Source of the DNA: Sinotaia quadrata
Lineage: Eukaryota > Mollusca > Gastropoda > Architaenioglossa > Viviparidae
NCBI GenBank assembly: GCA_028829895.1
Contig: CM054177.1
Coordinates: forward strand, 76,562,663-76,626,662
Reading direction: 5' to 3'
DNA length: 64,000 bases
In this document: piece by piece, positions 57,196 to 64,000 of the stretch
Layout: each line of letters opens with the position of its first letter
Numbering within the stretch: the stretch's first letter is position 1
The notes under the pieces: model-generated
Seen by the model: only the letters and a program-made list of their open reading frames with translations
What the model was told of the DNA's origin: nothing
The model's database searches: none
Position numbers and translations under genes: made by a program

Positions 57196-58045
57196 TACTA
57201 ATTCAGTGCTGGATTTTTGTATTATTTAAATACATTAGCTGTCATTAACTCTTGTACGCATGTTTAAAGATTCTTTTGCTTCTTCTGAACTCCAAACTCT
57301 GAATTAATATTCAGATGAAACAAGTTCGTCCCACATCAATAATTTCCTTTCACAATCATTTATTGATTAAATTATTTTTACACGAAAATGGTTCTCCTCG
57401 CTGACATTGCAACAGAAATAAGTAATTGAGAAATAATTAAATACAAAAGAAATCTAAAGCAAATCGTGAAATTAATGAAATTAGCAATAAATAACTAAAT
57501 AAATAAAGCAAAACAAATTAATTCATTATTGAATGAAAGTGAATGATTGAGTAAATGAACTAACAAATAAATAAACTGAAGAAAAGTTGGAATGAATGAA
57601 TGAATTATAATTAAATAATTTGTAATGAATTACAGAACTGACTGACCACGAGAAACGGATCAGTTCTCATTTGCAGGAATCCTCCAAATTTTCCTTCTAC
57701 GTGTGGGGTTAGAAGGGATGGGGAGTGAACACACTCTCCTTGTGGCGGAATGGCATCACAAAAGACTGTCTACCCATCAGCACCTTTAGCAACAGCATTT
57801 GGATATAGGAACAAATCAAAATACTGATATAAAATCGCAATTGACACTAATGTCATATCATTAATTCACTGCATCACTTCTTTCATTATTTTAGCACTGA
57901 TTTTAAAAAAAACTATCTCACGAATCATTTAATGGTTATGACCAAGTCATGTCATCATTTTAACACTGATTTAAATATAAATATATACAAAAACAATGAG
58001 AAGATTATTTGACATCAATATTAAATAAAACAACTTTTAATTCCA
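57196..58045. other. AT-rich, AAATAAATAA-type low complexity
   Basis: 57420-57640 is dominated by AATAAATGAATGAATT-like phrases; nothing else. Confidence 0.45.
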
Positions 58046-58047
58046 AT

Positions 58048-58131
58048 AGATAGATAGACAGACAGATAGACAGACAGACAGACAGATAGATAGACAAATA
58101 GATAGATAGATAGAGAGATAGATAGATAGAT
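58048..58131. repeat. (GATA)n / (GACA)n tract
   Basis: GATA and GACA units interleaved. Confidence 0.95.
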
Positions 58132-58725
58132 GATTTCACTGCAGTATTGTCTTTTCTACACTGTCTTAATTAGGTTAGCAGGGTAGGACTGAAGACATGT
58201 TAATGACCTCAAACTAATTACTTTACTTCCAATAGGTCAGTTATAATCTGCTGTTGCTTTCACTGTTCTTGCTGGATTAGCTGTTCCTGCTGGTATGACT
58301 GTTCTAATTGGTATAGGGGTCAAGGCAATGCACAAGACATCAAGGGAATTCCAGTAAACGCACCTCTCCGGAACTGTTTTTGTGATGACCTCTTTCTCTA
58401 TTCCACTAGTATTTCTTTTTGTCATCGCACTGAAATTTTTCAAGTCAAAGACAGATCAATGAAGAATAAGGAGAATAAATATGCAATGAACTATCTTACA
58501 TAACTTTTTTGTATGATACGTTTTATACAGTCTGGTCTAAATTGACTGAACGAGTCCGGGGTGTTTAACGCTTAATTACGAGTTTGGTGTGACATTAATT
58601 GGGTGATATTTATTTATATATACATGAATTGCTTTTGTATTTACTTGATACTGACAATTCATGCCACTTGGTTAGTTATTAATGTGTATCTGAACGTATT
58701 GTTAACACCTTTGATGCTATTGTTA
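58132..58725. other. No recognised feature
   Basis: Unique sequence. Confidence 0.4.
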
Positions 58726-58865
58726 ATATTGATGTTGGTGTTGACACTACTGTTGTTGTTCTTAATACTTATGTTGTTGTTGACATTTAGTGTTGTTGTT
58801 CTTAATACTTATGTTGTTGTTGACACTACTGTTATTGATCTTAACACTTAAGTTGTTGGTGGTAA
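58725..58865. repeat. Degenerate GTTGTTGTTCTTAATACTTAT array
   Basis: GTTGTTGTTCTTAATACTTA followed by TGTTGTTGTTGACA, about 3 copies. Confidence 0.8.
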
Positions 58866-59920
58866 CAGGTACGTTTTCTAAATGTATAAGGAAATATAGT
58901 TTGTTCATTAGCGGGTTGGGGAGAATATTTATGTTTTGTAAATGTTTGATAATTAGTATACTTTAGTAAGTATTCTCCAAGAGATATATATATATAAAGG
59001 TCAAATCAGTATGGGCAATAAAATAACTAATAGCGCCTAAACTGGCACAGGTGTTTGGAATCCAGTACAATTCTGCATGGAAAATATTAAGGAGATACTA
59101 AGGCCTGATCAAAATTTTCGTCATGCACTAATTACCTTATATAGAGAGGCATGAAATTTGCTTCAATGAAAGGTCTCTTTGTCAAAGTGCTTATAGAATA
59201 AAGTTTAATAATTTACTTAGTTTTGCAAACAGCATAATAATTTACTTAGTTTTGTAATAAAGTATACTAATTTACTTAATTATAACAATTTATTTAGTTT
59301 TCTCAATACTCGGTTAAGATATTCATTCCTCAACAGTAAAGAAATTAATCTCCCTTTCTTTCTCTTTCCATCTCATTATCTCTGCCTTTGTGAGTGTCTC
59401 ATCTCCCTCTCTCATAATTATTAATATAATTTTTTTAATTTGGTTTGCGATTGTTTTGTTTAATATTCAATATAATTGATTTATATAGTCTATACTCTAT
59501 AGCACTCTAATTATAGATTATTAGTTGTCTTGTTATCAAGGATTGAGAGGCGGATTAATTATATATATTATTTTCTATACTGGCAAATGAAATGTAAAAT
59601 ATATTTGCTTGCTTAGGTCCTAATTTTCTTTCCTTGTCATTTCCGCTCATTCATGCCCCCATTCTTGCCCCCTTTTCACCCCATTCTTGCCCAGAATCGA
59701 ACTGGAATGAGATGTTTGGGTTAAGTTTATGTTCAAATTTACCCGGGGTAGCGATGATCGACAGCCTGCACTTCTAATTTTCCAAGTGATCGCTGTCATA
59801 AAACCGCCAACTTTATACCCACATAACTCTACCACGAACTCTACGCTTCTATCAAACCTGAATTTCCCTCCGTCTTTCCCGTCCTTCTCTTTCTCTCTCT
59901 CTCAAACTCAAACTCTCTCA
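58866..59920. other. No recognised feature
   Basis: AT-rich; ATTTACTTAGTTTT-like phrases recur at 59210-59305. A moderately GC patch (59640-59870) gives 62-68-codon ORFs without recognisable motifs. Confidence 0.4.
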
Positions 59921-60335
59921 TGCAACACCATTTAAAGTAATTCTTGGCCCAAACTCAAACTCTCTCATGCAACACCATTTAAAGTAATTCTTGGCCCAAA
60001 CTCAAACTCTCTCATGCAACACCATTTAAAGTAATTCTTGGCCCAAACTCAAACTCTCTCATGCAACACCATTTAAAGTAATTCTTGGCCCAAACTCAAA
60101 CTCTCTCATGCAACACCATTTAAAGTAATTCTTGGCCCAAACTCAAACCCTCTCATGCAACACCATTTAAAGTACTTATTGGCCCAAACTCAAACTCTCT
60201 CATGCAACACCATTTAAAGTACTTCTTGGCCCAAACTCAAACTCTCTCATGCAACACCATTTAAAGTAATTCTTGGCCCAAACTCAGACTCTCTCATGCA
60301 ACACCATTTAAAGTAATTCTTGGCCCAAACTTGAA
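59908..60335. repeat. 47-bp minisatellite, 9 copies
   Basis: Unit AACTCAAACTCTCTCATGCA followed by ACACCATTTAAAGTAATTCT and TGGCCCA; a partial copy lies at about 60402-60425. Confidence 0.97.
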
Positions 60336-60905
60336 CCGAACTCTTTCCCTCCCTCCCTCTCTCACTATCTTGATCTCTATGTGTGTTTGCCTCGCTCTCT
60401 CTCAGACTCTTTCATGCAACACCATTGTACATCTGCTTGTCCCATTGTCTGTCTGTCTGTCTGTCAGCGTGTTTCCGCATCTAATGTCCTAAATCTTGAT
60501 ATCTGCTTTATACACCATCTCATCATGATGACAAGACACCCACATTTCTACTCACTGCGATGACAAAGAACCTTCACCACTTATGTGTAATGACAGGACA
60601 CCCAGATCATTTCGATATAAACATAGATAAACTTGGGTGTTTGTATCCGTATTCATGTTGAAATCATTTTAAAAAATAAATTTATCTTGCACAGACTATT
60701 TATTTTGGAGTTAGGTGTTCACTGTGATAAAAAAAAAAAAACATCTAAGAGTTTAATTCACAATGTTGTGATGTACTTCATGTTTTAATTTACCATGAAA
60801 TTATTTTATGAAGTTTTAATTTATTATTTCGAAAGAATGCGCCTGCGAATGTTAAAAAAGAACAAAGATGTCAAATACTTTAGATAATTCTGGAAACCTT
60901 AGCAA
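60336..60905. other. No recognised feature
   Basis: CTCTCTC-rich start, then unique sequence. Confidence 0.4.
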
Positions 60906-60909
60906 ATTA

Positions 60910-61733
60910 TATCATTCGTCCTTGACAATGATTAAAATGTGTATATATACTTTCCACTAAATAAGAATCATACATCATTCGTCCTTGACAATGATTAAAA
61001 TGTGTATATATACTTTCCACTAAATAAGAATCATACATCATTCGTCCTTGACAATGATTAAAATGTGTATATATACTTTCCACTAAATAAGAATCATACA
61101 TCATTCGTCCTTGACAATGATTAAAATGTGTATATATACTTTCCACTAAATAAGAATCATACATCATTCGTCCTTGACAATGATTAAAATGTGTATATAT
61201 ACTTTCCACTAAATAAGAATCATACATCATTCGTCCTTGACAATGATTAAAATGTGTATATATACTTTCCACTAAATAAGAATCATACATCATTCGTCCT
61301 TGACAATGATTAAAATGTGTATTTATACTTTCCACTAAATAAGAATCATACATCATTCGTCCTTGACAATGATTAAAATGTGTATTTATACTTTCCACTA
61401 AATAAGAATCATACATCATTCGTCCTTGACAATGATTAAAATGTGTATTTATACTTTCCACTAAATAAGAATCATACATCATTCGTCCTTGACAATGATT
61501 AAAATGTGTATTTATACTTTCCACTAAATAAGAATCATACATCATTCGTCCTTGACAATGATTAAAATGTGTATATATACTTTCCACTAAATAAGAATCA
61601 TACATCATTCGTCCTTGACAATGATTAAAATGTGTATATATACTTTCCACTAAATAAGAATCATACATCATTCGTCCTTGACAATGATTAAAATGTGTAT
61701 ATATACTTTCCACTAAATAAGAATCATACATCA
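60910..61733. repeat. 63-bp minisatellite, 13 copies, nearly identical
   Basis: Unit TTCGTCCTTGACAATGATTA followed by AAATGTGTATATATACTTTC, CACTAAATAAGAATCATACA and TCA. Only one variable site was noticed: copies in the middle block have TTTATA for TATATA. On the minus strand the unit is 21 open codons, so the array reads as a 275-codon ORF. No flanking exon or promoter was seen. Confidence 0.98.
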
Positions 61734-64000
61734 CGATTTAGGTATACATCAGGTTAAACATTAAGGCGCCATCTTAAATACAGCTACATTGTTGCCACTG
61801 GTTACTCCTGTCAAGTGATAAAATTTTGGAAGAATGCATCCACGTGTGTTTCTAAATGTATTTCTATTACAAGAATGAAGAGTACAAAATATTTTTAATG
61901 CAGTACAATTAAGTGATTCTTGTATAACACGCGACCCATTTTATTATATCATATATACATATAATTTAGACCAAGAGAAAATGACGTAAATTTATCTACC
62001 AAGCTTTTGTTTTTAATGAAACTGACATATACACATTACGTACATTTCAGGAATAAATAAATCAAAGTCATATAGAAAGACGAAAAACTTTAATAAAATT
62101 TCTTCAGTGAATAAAGAATATTTGGAGTTCTATTTATCACAGTCATAAACAGGTAATACTAGGGAATATGGCAACACAAAAATAAATTTTCAAAATACAT
62201 TTATAACTATTTTAAAATATGGACGGATTTTAGTTTATCAACTAGCAAATATTTGCAATAAATTGTCTTATTCATTGCTTTATGATTATGAGGGAAATTG
62301 GGGAGGTGTCGGAAGTCGTTATAAAGTAAGAGGCATGATTCCTTGGTTGACATTCACACTATTTGGTTGGCATATTTTGAGTACATGGGTACTGGTTAAG
62401 TTAACATGGGAGAATATATAAATTTAAAAGCGAATTTGAGTATATATGTCACAGTATTTTCTTAAATATTAAACTTAAACTCTACCCACGGTCCAAGAAA
62501 GAAATCACCTAACCAATGTATTCAAAACGGTTGTCATACATTGATTTTCTGATTCGATAATATTTATTCTGGTACTATATATATGTATGTATGTGTGTAT
62601 GTGTGTGGGGGGGGGTCTCCGTCGTTGCTGATTTTTTTATTCAGTTTTATTAACTGTATACAGATGACTACTCGCTTTCATGGTGGAACTTGTGCTGTAA
62701 ACTACAAGATGACTGACTTTGCTCTGATATATTAGTTTGGTTTGTGAACAAATACTTTTAAGTCCTCTTGTTGTCATAGAAACATGTATCTGGTGCCATT
62801 TTGTGATTGCCACGACGCCATTTTCTTCAAATTGATTTTTCTTAAATTCATACATTCCACCAATTTCTTGTAGAAAAGCACGTGTTAATGGTGCGTGTCT
62901 AGATTGTAAACAAAATGTTACTTTTCACTGCAAGTTGATATCAACTGAAAGTTTTCTATTGTTCATGGTGCGAACATTGTGTAGGACCTGTGCATAATAA
63001 TATAATGAACATTTATATTTTATCTCTCGAACTGTCGTCTTAATCCAGTGTAACAAAATTACGATAGTTAAAATTATTACCATATAACTGCCACTTTCAT
63101 TCAGTCGACACATAATTTAAATACTGAAGTTAGTATATCTTTTTGCTAAAAATAGTTTTCTCTTGTACAGGCTTGATAAACACATTGCATCTTAAAGATT
63201 TTGCTGAAGTCATTGTACTAAATTATTTCCCCTGGTTTGATTATGACTGCTTACATTTATTTTTATCTTTTGTTTATTGAATCATGGTACTTGCTCTTGG
63301 TTTACACACCATGGTTTAAAAGTTCTCGCAATAGCTACCGTAATGGATCGATATTTTATTATCGGAAATCACTGTAATTGACATGGGTATCTTTGAACTG
63401 GGTAGGTATTTTTCGTTCTATGGCAACAATCACATTACTTACTTAACTTTACTTTAACTAAAGTACTTAGCAATTTTTATTTTCTAATATAATCTTCAGT
63501 TATATGTGTATAAATGAGTGTCTGTGTTTATTTGCATTTGATGATTCTCATTTTGTTGTGAAGAGGTGCATGCTCAACTAAAGCGCCACATGATGACATT
63601 GGATCAATAGGTCAAATGTCATAGGTCAGAAAGAACTAGTAAGCAAAGAAATCAGTTTCCAAATACTTAAATATAAATTAATTTTGAAAAGTAACAATTC
63701 CAAGATATGCTTGTAAAACTAAGAGGTGTAAATGTAATGTGTTAAATGTAAAATGTGTTCGACTAGATAATGCGACTGAATGTTTGTTTAATTTTTCCTA
63801 TTCCATTTCTCTACAAATATTTGCTGTGTGCGAAATCTAAAGTGTGTTTAATACTACTATTTAATGTTATTAACAATATATAAACAGACGATTTTCAAAT
63901 AATTTTAGATCAGAATCAAATTTCAATGAAAATATAAGTAAAATTTTACAAATATTTTTTAAAAAAAGAATGTTGTGTGCAATAATTTACACAAAAACGT
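61734..64000. other. AT-rich unique sequence, no gene recognised
   Basis: Contains a short (TG)n and poly(G) near 62580-62612. Short minus ORFs at 62637-62855 and 62925-63113 have no motifs. A poly(A)-rich end is noted. Confidence 0.4.

Noticed and set aside
57205..57235. GWIFV peptide as a third paralogue exon
   Set aside because: Only a few residues match gene A/B exon 3; no NVNHSLH-like block or acceptor upstream.
59600..59935. Possible exon in a GC-richer patch
   Set aside because: Short ORFs on both strands, no motif, no convincing splice sites.
60907..61734. 275-codon minus ORF as a repeat protein
   Set aside because: It is the 63-bp array read in frame; no codon-level conservation, no flanking exon, and ends match the array.

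Overview
The window is animal nuclear DNA: AT-rich, gene-poor and full of simple and tandem repeats. Spliced exons with GT-AG borders, degenerate non-LTR retrotransposon pieces, long (GT)n, (CA)n, (CT)n and (TATC)n tracts and dozens of minisatellites rule out a prokaryotic or viral source. Repeat style and LINE-tail wording resemble lophotrochozoan, perhaps mollusc, genomes. That placement is an impression and was not tested.

I can support two genes, both on the minus strand and paralogous. Gene A (9096-11622) and gene B (25741-28737) each have three coding exons with the same intron phases (0, then 2). They encode very small proteins of 88 and 93 residues: a Pro/Tyr-rich N-terminus with a PPPY motif, a short middle segment (III-N-x-QQ ... 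VVV-(Y)-K-R), and one C-terminal hydrophobic segment with the shared core GVNHSLH ... FFPWIFVWI. Neither was recoverable from single-frame ORFs because every exon is about 110 bp or less. (TATC)n tracts sit at the stop codon and inside intron 2 of both genes, and their 3' flanks are still alignable, so a block larger than the coding exons was duplicated.

The rest is repeats. Region 1-9000: a 31-bp minisatellite, dinucleotide tracts, a 36-bp array, a 28-bp array and a minisatellite unit recurring at three places. 9000-11700: gene A. 12000-12530: a LINE reverse-transcriptase piece. 13100-25500: arrays of about 21-57 bp units, including a long 35-bp array, and a LINE C-terminal remnant at about 21.5 kb with a (TAA)n tail. 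25700-28760: gene B. 28800-35000: arrays. 35035-36940, 51990-53570 and the minus-strand copy at 41275-44200 are long copies of one non-coding dispersed element, with a short fourth piece at 4700-4810. One copy holds an expanded 37-bp minisatellite and another a nested insertion of about 1.4 kb. 50550-50990 is an internally deleted LINE. 49350-50160 has a promoter-like set of motifs. 54500-64000 holds arrays, the most striking a 63-bp unit repeated 13 times. No tRNA, rRNA or CRISPR was found.
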